This document shows positions 27,808 through 36,377 of a DNA stretch of 61,589 bases, piece after piece. Position numbers and translations under genes: made by a program. Each line of letters opens with the position of its first letter. The first letter of the stretch is position 1. The DNA is from Novipirellula caenicola. Lineage in GTDB: Bacteria > Planctomycetota > Planctomycetia > Pirellulales > Pirellulaceae. The stretch spans positions 1 to 61,589 of the forward strand of contig NZ_BAABRO010000031.1 in NCBI RefSeq assembly GCF_039545035.1, written 5' to 3'. Under the pieces are notes generated by a model, which saw only the letters and a program-made list of their open reading frames with translations, had not been told where the DNA came from and made no database searches.

Positions 27808-28338
27808 ATGACAGCTGATCATTGCATCCATGTCGCGAATCTTTTCTACCTCGGCTCGTACCTCTGCAAAGACATTTTGTGGCTACGTGTTCTGACGTGT
27901 GCGGGATTAATTTTTGGCATCATCTTTTTCTGTTGCCAAGCCGATGCGATGTTCGCGCCTGCATCGTGGATGTCGCTATTTTTAGTCGTCAACGTCGTTC
28001 AGATCGTCCGCACGCTACGGGATCGCTACGACACTCGGTTGAGCCCGTCACAACAGGAAATAGGGGACGTGTTACTCAAACGGCTCACCCGCGAGGACAT
28101 GCTAAACGTGTTGACGAAGTCGATGTGTCAGAGCAATCGGAGATCACAATTGCTGGAGCAGATCCATGCGATTCGGCTGAGCCGGGAGGAGCGAATTGTG
28201 CGAGACACCGCCTTTGATCGGTTGTCCGATCAAGAGTTGGTGAATTTAATCGTTCGGCGATTCTGGCCTTCGATTCGCCGACGACGCACCGGTTGGTTTG
28301 GTGCGAGACGCAAGCGTTCGCAACCTGCACGGGCTTGA
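27808..28338 (+). CDS. Popeye-like membrane protein lacking the cNMP-binding domain
   Basis: About 176 aa from the ATG at 27808 (an in-frame TTG lies at 27787). The first 75 residues hold three hydrophobic helices with the pattern HVANLFYLGSYLCKDILWLR, then a second helix and a third with WMSLFLVVNVVQIVRTL. This resembles the membrane part of bacterial Popeye-domain proteins (LGYLVRDVLWLR-type, ending N-x-x-Q-I). In those proteins a cyclic-nucleotide-binding-like domain follows. Here there is only a charged helical tail of about 90 residues ending in an Arg-rich stretch (RRRRTGWFGARRKRSQ). It may bind nucleic acid or membrane phospholipid, but that is conjecture. Confidence 0.6.
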   Translation: MTADHCIHVANLFYLGSYLCKDILWLRVLTCAGLIFGIIFFCCQADAMFAPASWMSLFLVVNVVQIVRTLRDRYDTRLSPSQQEIGDVLLKRLTREDMLNVLTKSMCQSNRRSQLLEQIHAIRLSREERIVRDTAFDRLSDQELVNLIVRRFWPSIRRRRTGWFGARRKRSQPARA

Positions 28339-28657
28339 GTGACGAGGCCGTTGGCAGATTGATTTGATGTGGAATGTCTTTTCTTGTTGCACTCATTTTA
28401 GGTGGACAAGTTTCAACACGTGCTCGCCGCCACACAACTCGCGTCGCGGTTCCTCGTTCGGAATTGCCGACCATCCCATTTGGAGAGCGAACGAAGTCGA
28501 TATCTCATTGCGAAGCGTTCCCGTGAGCCGGCTTGGCGCTGATTTTGCTGAGTTTCTGGTTGATCGATTTCGATCGTCCAGAACCCGAGGAAAGCACGAC
28601 TTGATTGCTGCAATCCCGTTCTTAACCTTTCCCCCGAATTTAAAAGTGAGAGTAACG
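28339..28657. other. Intergenic region before the DsrE gene
   Basis: The DsrE frame is open upstream through this stretch, but it is not protein-like and the signal peptide starts only at 28658. No other feature recognised. Confidence 0.4.
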
Positions 28658-29239
28658 ATGCGATCGACAATTCCTATGCTTGCAACACTGCTTCTGTTGG
28701 TAATGCCAACTCTCGGACAAGCGGCCGACCCGACGGGGGAGCCCAATTTCAAGTACCCGGTGATCAAAGATCACGGCGGGATCGTCACCCTTTCGGACGC
28801 TGCCCACCAACCCAAAGCGAATTCGAAGGTGCTGTTGGATATTACGTCGGATGCAAAATCTGGCTCTGTGATCAAAGGCTTTGATCGTGCCGCGCTGATC
28901 CTAAATCAGTACTCCGAAGCCGGAGCGGGAATGGACAACGGATTTAAGATGGCGATCATCCTGCACGGCCCTGCCACCAAAGCTGCGCTATCGGACACAG
29001 GTTATGGAAAGCACACCGATCCCTACCTGAATGCCAAAGGAAAGAACAAAAATCCAAACCTCGAACTGATCGGCAAGCTGAAGGAAGCGGGGGTGAAGAT
29101 TTACGTCTGCGGCCAAGCTCTCGCTCATCATGGGTTTGCCACTAGTGATGTTGCGTCGGATGTAGAAGTCGCTGTTTCGGCAGCCACCGTCAACATCAAC
29201 AGCCAAATGGATGGGTATGCTTATCTCCCTTTCCACTAA
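28658..29239 (+). CDS. Exported DsrE-family protein
   Basis: 193 aa. A clear signal peptide (MRSTIPMLATLLLLVMPTLGQAADP) is followed by a DsrE/DsrF-like alpha/beta domain. The motif VKIYVCGQALAHHGFA holds the conserved single cysteine of the family. Characterised DsrE proteins act in cytoplasmic sulfur relay; the exported version is common in planctomycetes and of unknown role. It lies 26 bp before a calcineurin-like phosphoesterase in the same direction, probably one transcript. The start at 28658 was chosen for the signal peptide. Confidence 0.87.
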   Translation: MRSTIPMLATLLLLVMPTLGQAADPTGEPNFKYPVIKDHGGIVTLSDAAHQPKANSKVLLDITSDAKSGSVIKGFDRAALILNQYSEAGAGMDNGFKMAIILHGPATKAALSDTGYGKHTDPYLNAKGKNKNPNLELIGKLKEAGVKIYVCGQALAHHGFATSDVASDVEVAVSAATVNINSQMDGYAYLPFH

Positions 29240-29265
29240 GCCCTCAGGATGATTCGCCGCCAACC

Positions 29266-30780
29266 ATGATCACGCTCCTCCACACGAACGACGTGCATGG
29301 TCACCTGAGGGCGTGGCGTGGATGGGAGGGAGAGCTTCAGGATCAGCAGCTAGGTGGAGCTGCTCGTTTGGCATCGGCCATCGCTGCCGTCCGCGCCGAA
29401 TCGCCGAACCTGTTGTTGATGGACGCGGGTGACCTGATCGGTGATACGATGATCGCGCAATTGACGCACGGTCAAGCGTTGACACAAGTATTCGATGCGC
29501 TGCAGTACGATGCGGTGGTGATCGGCAATCACGAACCAGACTTTGGTGGTGCCACGCTGATGCAGCGGATTGAATCTGCGGGGTTTGCCACGCTTGCTGC
29601 TAATGTACGGCGAAAGGACAACGGCGAATTGCTGACGCGCCCCTACATGATCAAGGACTACGATGGCGTGAAGGTCGGCGTGTTTGGACTTGCCTACCCC
29701 AAAACCCCGTGGACCACGGCACCAAAAAACGTTCAAGATATGACGTTTGATCCTGAGGTGGACGTCGCCAGAAAGTTCGTCAACGAGCTTCGCAACCAGG
29801 GCGTCGATTTGGTCATCGCGTTGACTCATCTCGGACTCGGCGCCGACATCCAGCTTGCCAAGCAGGTGCGAGGAATTGACGTGATTGTCGGTGGACACAG
29901 TCATAACCGGATGCACGAAGCACGGCGGGTTGGTCAGACGTTGATCGTTCAAGCCGGAGCACACGGCTCGGATTTGGGGCGGTTGGACTTGTTCATCGAG
30001 GATGGACGCATCGTCAAGCATCGACGCGTCTTGTATCCGCTGCTGGCAAGCGAATTCAATCCGGATCCGGCAATCCACAAGCTTGTCGAACAAATCATTG
30101 CTCCCCATCGCGATCGCATGGACGAGCCGATTGGCGAAGCTGCCTCATGGTTGATTCGTGCCCAGACGCTGGCAGGCCAACAGCCGAGGAAACGTGACGC
30201 GCAGTCGCCCGTCGACAGCCTGTTTGCGGACATCCTTCGCGAAACGACCAGTAGTGACGTGGCTTTGCTGCCCGGTGTGGGTTATGGGGTGGCCATTCCG
30301 CCGGGGCCGATCACCGCGGCCCAGCTTCGGCAGCTCGTTCCCCACGAAGGCAAGGTCGTCACGATGCAGCTTTCCGGAAGCGAATTGCGCGAGATTCTCG
30401 AGCAGGCGGTCGAGAATGTTTTTACAAAGGATCTCGACAAAAAAGTTGGTGGCATGATCCAGGTTTCAGGAATGCGATTCCGCTATGACCGTGACAAGCC
30501 GCTGGGCGAGCGTGTTGAGGACATCCACATGGAGCCACGCCAATGGAGCCCTGAGCGAAAGTACCGCGTCGCCACGAATTCGATGCTTGCCGCTGGCGGC
30601 CATCACCAGCAGACGTTTACCCGAGGGCGAGAGTTGCAGGAGCACGGCAGTCAATATGAAATGATCAAAACCTACTTTCAAAAGCAGACCAACGTATCCG
30701 CGCCGCACGATGTCCGTATTCGGAAAGTGGATAAAACGGATTCGCCGGATTCGTTGCTGCAGTCGCAACCGAGCCGCTAA
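29266..30780 (+). CDS. 5'-nucleotidase / SoxB-like metallophosphoesterase
   Basis: 504 aa. Binuclear metal motifs are all present: D-V-H-G-H in LLHTNDVHGHL, MDAGDLIGD, VIGNHEPDFG, ALTHLGLG and GGHSHNRM. A C-terminal 5'-nucleotidase domain (about 300-470) has the GGMIQVSGMRFRYD substrate-loop region. The family covers 5'-nucleotidases, cyclic-nucleotide phosphodiesterases and the thiosulfohydrolase SoxB. The protein begins at the first metal motif and has no signal peptide, unlike most family members, which are periplasmic. No in-frame upstream start was found. Pairing with DsrE makes a sulfur substrate thinkable but not shown. Confidence 0.88.
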   Translation: MITLLHTNDVHGHLRAWRGWEGELQDQQLGGAARLASAIAAVRAESPNLLLMDAGDLIGDTMIAQLTHGQALTQVFDALQYDAVVIGNHEPDFGGATLMQRIESAGFATLAANVRRKDNGELLTRPYMIKDYDGVKVGVFGLAYPKTPWTTAPKNVQDMTFDPEVDVARKFVNELRNQGVDLVIALTHLGLGADIQLAKQVRGIDVIVGGHSHNRMHEARRVGQTLIVQAGAHGSDLGRLDLFIEDGRIVKHRRVLYPLLASEFNPDPAIHKLVEQIIAPHRDRMDEPIGEAASWLIRAQTLAGQQPRKRDAQSPVDSLFADILRETTSSDVALLPGVGYGVAIPPGPITAAQLRQLVPHEGKVVTMQLSGSELREILEQAVENVFTKDLDKKVGGMIQVSGMRFRYDRDKPLGERVEDIHMEPRQWSPERKYRVATNSMLAAGGHHQQTFTRGRELQEHGSQYEMIKTYFQKQTNVSAPHDVRIRKVDKTDSPDSLLQSQPSR

Positions 30781-31519
30781 GCTGGCATGCAGGAGTAATT
30801 GGGTGAAATCCCCATAGCAGCTTCGGCCAACGCTGCAAAGCATCTTTCATAACCCGAATGCGTCAGTTTTGAAGTTGCTGTTTTTCGTTCTTCGGGCCAA
30901 AGGCCCAGCAATTTGCCTAGCCTAGCCCAACGGGCTAGGTTTTCGATGCAAAGAAACCTAAGGGCCAAAGGCCCGGCCATTTGCTAGCCGCCCTCATTAT
31001 GTCCCGGTAAACGGCCGGACCGTTGGCCCTACAATTCATTGGTTTTCTTGGTCCCAGCCCGTTGGGCTGGGCTAGGTAAACGTCCGGGGCTTTGCCCCTA
31101 AATACAAAAGCGCAACTTCAAAACTGACGCGTCGGGTGTGATGACACGGCAAAACACGACTCCGAAATGCTTCATGGCGTTGGCGAAAACGGCTCGTCTA
31201 CCGAAAGACACCTGTCGACCTGCTGAGCTAAGGGAAAACGACAGTCACCCCGCAACGATCGCTTCGCTGGATGAGCACAAGCTTGGCAGATGTGAAGAAG
31301 CCAGGCATCCGTCATGCATAATTTTGCATGTTGCGAAGAGCCCGTGTGTTGGAAGCGGAAGCGTGTCTCTAGCAGACGAAATGGCACATCGTTTGCAACT
31401 TGTTCGATCTGTGGTTCCTTTGTCCGGGCCGCCGTTATCGGATTTAGAATCCGATTGAAAATCGTAGTCGATGCACGGATAACGCCGGATAACTAACGTT
31501 TCTAAATCGGGAAGCAGCG
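30781..31519. other. Intergenic region with a palindromic element
   Basis: No gene. The left half is a terminal-inverted-repeat element (30852-31137). The right half has a tRNA D-arm-like string on the minus strand at about 31215-31245 but no tRNA fold. Small frames here are not protein-like. Confidence 0.5.
30852..31137. mobile_element. MITE-like element with terminal inverted repeats
   Basis: A perfect 18-bp arm, cgtcagttttgaagttgc at 30861-30878, returns as its reverse complement at 31112-31129. Both arms extend outward with one indel to acccga at the outer end, giving 286 bp in all. Inside are several smaller palindromes (gggccaaaggccc-type at about 30893 and 30965; cccagcccgttgggctggg at about 31052). 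It contains no coding sequence. No target-site duplication was evident. This resembles a non-autonomous, foldback-type repeat. Confidence 0.7.
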
Positions 31520-31714
31520 ATGAGCTTCATACGTCTACTAATTGCATTCATCTTGCCCCCTGCCGCGGTGTACGTGCAATTTGGCATCGGCAAGTATTTT
31601 TGGATCAACTGTCTATTGACGCTTTGTGGGATCGTTCCAGGCATCCTGCACGCCGTCTACATCATGGCTGCACGACCGCCGGGTTTGACGAGATTGGAAC
31701 GCAGTCCGGGGTGA
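31520..31714 (+). CDS. Pmp3/UPF0057 (YqaE-like) membrane peptide
   Basis: 64 aa. Two transmembrane helices with the family pattern LIAFILPPAAVYVQFGIGKYFWINCLLTLCGIVPGILHAVYI: a Pro-Pro in the first helix, then the FWINCLLTL...PGILHA signature in the second. Pmp3 family members are small proteolipids of bacteria, fungi and plants, linked to membrane potential and salt tolerance. The length is typical. The ATG at 31520 has only a weak upstream GGAAG. It is followed 113 bp later by the SOD gene. Confidence 0.88.
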   Translation: MSFIRLLIAFILPPAAVYVQFGIGKYFWINCLLTLCGIVPGILHAVYIMAARPPGLTRLERSPG

Positions 31715-31827
31715 TCGTTATTGTTTCACGTCCCCCTCAAAAAAAACGCTACGGGTGACCAGAGTATCGGTTGTTTCTGGTTTGCCCTTGGAGCTTGGTC
31801 TTTCAAATTTTGAAATGGAGAATTGAG

Positions 31828-32433
31828 ATGCGCTTGCGACTTTTTCCTGTGTTGGGGCTGTCAGTACTGCTGTTGACGGGATGCAATCAAGACGTTGACG
31901 ATGCCACGAATCAAGACGTGACACCTGAGCTGGAAGCCTCGTCGCTTGATACTCGTGATATCACCGATGCCGACTCGAACACGACCATCAAAGCGATGTG
32001 CGAATTGGTGCCGATTGGTGACAGTAAAGTGAAGGGAGCGGTTAGCTTTACCCAGCAAGGGGATGTGGTCCAGGTTCGTGGCGAGGTCACTGGATTGACT
32101 CCCGGCAAACATGGTTTTCACATCCATGAACATGGCGATCTGTCGGACAAAGAAACGGGCAAATCCGCGGGCGGACATTTCAACCCAACCGATCAACCGC
32201 ACGGAAAGATGACCGATCAGAAACGCCACGTGGGTGATCTTGGCAATATCGAAGCGAACGAGGAAGGCATTGCGCTTATCGAAATCGACGACTCGGTGAT
32301 TTCGTTAAGCGGCGAGCATTCGATCGTCGGGCGGGCGCTCGTGATCCATGCCGGTGAAGACAAGTTCACGCAGCCAAGTGGCGATGCAGGAGATCGAGTC
32401 GCGTTCGGCAAGATCGAAAAGCAATCGGAATAA
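31828..32433 (+). CDS. sodC: Cu/Zn superoxide dismutase, lipoprotein
   Basis: 201 aa with a lipoprotein signal (LLLTG-C19). The Cu/Zn ligands are intact: HGFHIHEHGD, SAGGHFNP, KRHVGDLGNIEA and VGRALVIHAG. It would dismutate superoxide in the periplasm or at the outer membrane. Both cysteines of the usual intramolecular disulfide are missing: TGKSAGGHFNP lacks the first and GDRVAFGKI has Phe where the second (RLACGVI) should be. GGAG at 31817-31820 fits as a Shine-Dalgarno sequence. An earlier in-frame start at 31771 would precede the signal peptide and is unlikely. It is convergent with smc. Confidence 0.92.
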   Translation: MRLRLFPVLGLSVLLLTGCNQDVDDATNQDVTPELEASSLDTRDITDADSNTTIKAMCELVPIGDSKVKGAVSFTQQGDVVQVRGEVTGLTPGKHGFHIHEHGDLSDKETGKSAGGHFNPTDQPHGKMTDQKRHVGDLGNIEANEEGIALIEIDDSVISLSGEHSIVGRALVIHAGEDKFTQPSGDAGDRVAFGKIEKQSE

Positions 32434-32512
32434 CCGAGGTGCCCGCTCACTAAATGCACAGCGACAAGAGACCGAACGTCACTAGCGATCAACCACGGGC
32501 GGACTCGGCGGA

Positions 32513-35500
32513 TTAAGCCGCTTCGCCTTCGTTGATCTCGCCGTCTTCGCTGACATCTTCGAAGCGGATCGAGACCTGCTTGCTGACGCCCGACTCTTGC
32601 ATCGTGACGCCGTACAAGGTGGTCGCTGCGGTCATCGTCTTTTTACTGTGCGTGACCACGACAAACTTCGAGTGGTCCAAGAACTCATTCAGCACCGTTA
32701 CGAAACGACCAATGTTCGCTTCGTCAAACGGTGCGTCGACTTCGTCCAGCACACAAAACGGACTGGGGCGATACTGGAAGATCGACATCAGCAGCGCAAC
32801 CGCCGTCAACGCCTTTTCACCACCGGAAAGCAGTGAGTTGCTGAAGCTTGGCTTACCAGGCGGGGTGGCGACAATCTCGACACCCGCTTCGAGTGGATCT
32901 TCGTTTTCTTCGAGGATCAAATCGGCGTGGCCCCCGCCGAACGATTTGCGATAAAGCTTTTGAAAGTTCTGGCGAATGGCTTCGAGCGTATCCAGGAACA
33001 ATCGTCGGCTGTCGGCGTTGATCCGGCCAATGATTCGTTGCAGCGAGTCTTTGGCGGCAGTCAAATCTTGGTATTGGCCGTGCAGTTCATCGTAGCGTGA
33101 TTGCAGCCCCTCGAGTTCTTCGAGTGCTTCCATGTTGACGCTACTGGTGCGCTGCAACTGGGCGCGTAGTTCGGTGATTTCGTCTTCGACCGCCTTGCGA
33201 TCTTCGGGGGCTTCGAGATCCTCTGGAGGTTCGGAGTTGCGAAGGTCGATCTCGTAGTCTTCGAGCAATCGGTCGGCCAACGTATCGCGGCGGACTTTTG
33301 CGTTATCGCGTTTAGCCGTAATCGAATGGACCGCTTCACTGGCCACACTGGTTTGCTTGATCGCGTCTTCGCTGGCTTTGACGATTTGGCGATTCTCGGC
33401 ACGAACCTTTGCCGCCGCTTCGGCGAGCGACGCAAGCTCGTGCGTGCTGGCATCCGATTCCCAGCTGAGCGTCGCTAGCCGACTGGTGGCCTCGAGCACT
33501 CGCAGCGTCAGTTCGTCGAGCCGCACTCGTCCTTGTTCGGCTTGGCTACGGACTTCGGCCACGGCGGCTTCGCGTTGGCTTTGGTCGCGACGCTGTTGCT
33601 GCATCGTGGTCGAGAGCGCCTCGTACTTTTGTTCCGCACGAGCGATGTCAACCGAGATCGCCATCACTTCGCTGGTGGCCGATTGCAATTCGGTTTGGGC
33701 GCCCGAGAGCATCTCGTCAATCTCGGCGGCTTCCATTTCGAGTGTTTCGATCTCTTGTTGGCCGCTGGCGATGCGACTGCCCATGGCAGCGTATTCACGC
33801 TCGGCGGTCGTACGAGTTTGGTCGGCCGCGGCGACTTCGGCATCGAGTTCATCGTACGCCGTTTTGAGCGACTGATACCGCTCTTGCGCATGACGCAGAT
33901 CGGCGACCGCCGCTGCTCGCTCGGTGATTTGGCTGCGGTGTTTCTGCTCGATGCGTCCGAGTTCGGCGGCTTGGTCGTCCACCAACGAAGCCAATCGCTC
34001 GGATTCCGCCTCGGTTTCTTTTAATTGGAATTGGTAGTGTTTGATTTCTTGCTCGGCGGCCGTGATTTGGCTACGACGGCTCACCAGGCCCGTCGAGATG
34101 TTGGCCGGTCCGACGACAACGGTGCCGTCGGTTTCCAGCAATTCGCCGGTTGCGGTGACGAATCGCAGTCCCGCACCGCTGAGTTTCCGTAACCCCAATG
34201 CCGTGGCCAGCGAATCGACCAACCAAGTGCTGCTAAGTAGATGTCGCGCAAGCGGTTCGAACATCGCATCGCACTTGATCATTCGGTCACCACGCCCGAT
34301 GACCCCTTTGAGTCCATCCAACCGGATCCGGTCGCCGGGGCGTCGACGTGGCAATTCATCGAGTCGAATCAGTCCGACGCGGCTGTTGATTTTAAATTTG
34401 CCCGACAAGATCGCGTCTTGCAAATTACCACCGCTGACGATCACGTATTGAGCTCGCGTACCGAGTGCGGCATCAATCAGCGGAGCCACGTGGGTGTCCA
34501 CTTCAAAACACTCGGCGACAATGCCGTGCATCGTCTTGGCGATCGGGTCGTCCGAACCGCTCATTTCTTGCAGGATCGCTTGGACGCCTCCGGAAACACC
34601 TTCCTGACGGCGATGCAGGTCCAACAGCACGCTCAACCGCTCGGTGACCCCTTGCAATCGTACTTTCAGTGCCGATGTTTCTTCGCGTCGCCGTGCCAAC
34701 GTGCGTCGACTCTCTTGCAGCTTAGCGTCGGCCAGCCCGACTTCTTTGGCCGCATCTTCGATTTGCTTGTCGAGCGATGCAACGCGGTTCTTCGCCAGTT
34801 CAGATTCTTTTTCGGCTTCACTCAGCGACGCTTTGGCGGTGGCGATCCGTTTGCCCAAATTGGCCAACAACCGAGTGACTTCGGCAATCTGTTGTTCGCT
34901 GCGTTGTCGTGATGCTTCGAGATCGGCAGCACGACGAACGAGCGCGAGATGTTTCTGTTGGACTTCGTCGCGTTTTTTGCGAACCTCGTCGACTTCGACT
35001 TGAATCTTGTCTCGTCGCGATTCGGCTTCGCTGCCTCGTTGTTGCACCGCCGCCAATTCGGATTCGTACTGAGCAAGACGCTCGTTGGCGTTTCGCAGTT
35101 CCGCCGCGGCCGAGCCGGCTTGGTTTTGCAGCAACCGAACACGAACCAGTGATTTAGCAATGCTCGATCGCAAGTCCTTGATCGCAGCGTTGTCAGCCGA
35201 GCGTCGTCCATTGAGTTCAGCGATCCGCTGCAAGGCCGACGAGCGTTTCTCTTCGATCGCACGCGCTTGCTCGGCGATCGTTTGCAATTTCATGTCGGCA
35301 GCCTGTCGCTGCTCGGTCATCGATTCGCGAAGCGTCTGCAATTCTTGATGACGAGCGACGGCGTCGGTCAGGTCTTGTTCGAACTTTTCGAGCTCGTTCG
35401 ATAGATCGGCCCAATCGGTCCACGCGACTTGCGTCCTCAGTTCCTTCAGTCGGTCCGAGGCTTGTCGATAACGTTCGGCCTTGCTGGCTTGGCTACGCAG

Positions 35501-36109
35501 CGATTTTAGCCGCGACGCGACTTCGTCAACGATGTCGCCAAGTCGGGTCAGGTTTTGTTGGACACGAACGAGTCGCCGTTCCGCCTCGATTTTTTTGGCT
35601 TTGAAGCGGCTGATCCCGGCAGCTTCTTCGAAAATCGCCCGGCGATCTTTGGCGTTCGCCTGCAGCATGCGGTCGACCTTGCCCTGTTCGATCAAACTAT
35701 AGGCGTCGATCCCGATGCCGGTGCCGCGGATCAGGGCTTTGACGTCTTTCAGTCGGACGGCTTGGTTGTTGATCAGGTATTCCGCTTCGCCACTGCGATA
35801 GACGCGGCGGGTGACGTGGACTTCCGGGGCGTCCACGGGCAGCGAGCCGTCGGCATTGTCAAAAACGATGGTCGCTTCGGCCGATGCCGCCGGACCGCGG
35901 GTTTGTGATCCCTTGAAGATCACGTCGGACATGTCCTTGCCCCGCAGGCTCTTGGCGCTCTGCGATCCCAAAACCCATTTGATAGCGTCGACAATATTTG
36001 ATTTGCCCGAGCCGTTGGGGCCGACGACGACCGTAATCCCATCGGGGAAATCAAAGCGGGTCCGATCGGCAAAACTTTTGAACCCGGCCAGTTCGAGTGC
36101 TTTCAGCAT
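32513..36109 (-). CDS. smc: Chromosome segregation protein SMC
   Basis: 1198 aa, the usual length for bacterial SMC. Walker A is GPNGSGKS at residues 30-37. Two long coiled coils (about 170-490 and 690-1020) flank a hinge (about 500-680, with GIVAECFEVDTHVAPLIDAALG). The ABC signature LLSGGEKALTAVALLMSIF and Walker B FCVLDEVDAPFDEANI close the C-terminal head. SMC dimers with ScpA/ScpB (not in this window) compact and segregate the chromosome. It is transcribed divergently from the TPR gene and convergently with sodC. Confidence 0.97.
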   Translation of the reverse strand: MLKALELAGFKSFADRTRFDFPDGITVVVGPNGSGKSNIVDAIKWVLGSQSAKSLRGKDMSDVIFKGSQTRGPAASAEATIVFDNADGSLPVDAPEVHVTRRVYRSGEAEYLINNQAVRLKDVKALIRGTGIGIDAYSLIEQGKVDRMLQANAKDRRAIFEEAAGISRFKAKKIEAERRLVRVQQNLTRLGDIVDEVASRLKSLRSQASKAERYRQASDRLKELRTQVAWTDWADLSNELEKFEQDLTDAVARHQELQTLRESMTEQRQAADMKLQTIAEQARAIEEKRSSALQRIAELNGRRSADNAAIKDLRSSIAKSLVRVRLLQNQAGSAAAELRNANERLAQYESELAAVQQRGSEAESRRDKIQVEVDEVRKKRDEVQQKHLALVRRAADLEASRQRSEQQIAEVTRLLANLGKRIATAKASLSEAEKESELAKNRVASLDKQIEDAAKEVGLADAKLQESRRTLARRREETSALKVRLQGVTERLSVLLDLHRRQEGVSGGVQAILQEMSGSDDPIAKTMHGIVAECFEVDTHVAPLIDAALGTRAQYVIVSGGNLQDAILSGKFKINSRVGLIRLDELPRRRPGDRIRLDGLKGVIGRGDRMIKCDAMFEPLARHLLSSTWLVDSLATALGLRKLSGAGLRFVTATGELLETDGTVVVGPANISTGLVSRRSQITAAEQEIKHYQFQLKETEAESERLASLVDDQAAELGRIEQKHRSQITERAAAVADLRHAQERYQSLKTAYDELDAEVAAADQTRTTAEREYAAMGSRIASGQQEIETLEMEAAEIDEMLSGAQTELQSATSEVMAISVDIARAEQKYEALSTTMQQQRRDQSQREAAVAEVRSQAEQGRVRLDELTLRVLEATSRLATLSWESDASTHELASLAEAAAKVRAENRQIVKASEDAIKQTSVASEAVHSITAKRDNAKVRRDTLADRLLEDYEIDLRNSEPPEDLEAPEDRKAVEDEITELRAQLQRTSSVNMEALEELEGLQSRYDELHGQYQDLTAAKDSLQRIIGRINADSRRLFLDTLEAIRQNFQKLYRKSFGGGHADLILEENEDPLEAGVEIVATPPGKPSFSNSLLSGGEKALTAVALLMSIFQYRPSPFCVLDEVDAPFDEANIGRFVTVLNEFLDHSKFVVVTHSKKTMTAATTLYGVTMQESGVSKQVSIRFEDVSEDGEINEGEAA

Positions 36110-36377
36110 GCGAAGAGTTTTTTGCTCGGGATCAGGAAGGTAAGGCCAAAGAACAAGGACCGTGAAATACGAAATACAGCTTATTTACCGCATATTACAG
36201 AGTAGATGAAAGAACCGGATGAGCCTAGCTCTGTTTTTGTCTCTTTTACGCAACAGAACCGACAAATCGCCGGGGAAAAGCCGGGATTGCGGCAAATCCG
36301 CAATTTGGGGTATTTGAGAAGATGTAGAGAAATCATTCGACGCGGATCTCATCAGTAAAGGAATTTCTGAGTTGCCA

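Noticed and set aside
31190-31270. tRNA-like D-arm string (ttagctcagcaggt) on the minus strand
   Set aside because: The D-stem partner is not at the right distance, and no anticodon arm, T-arm (ttcgaa-type) or acceptor pairing could be drawn.
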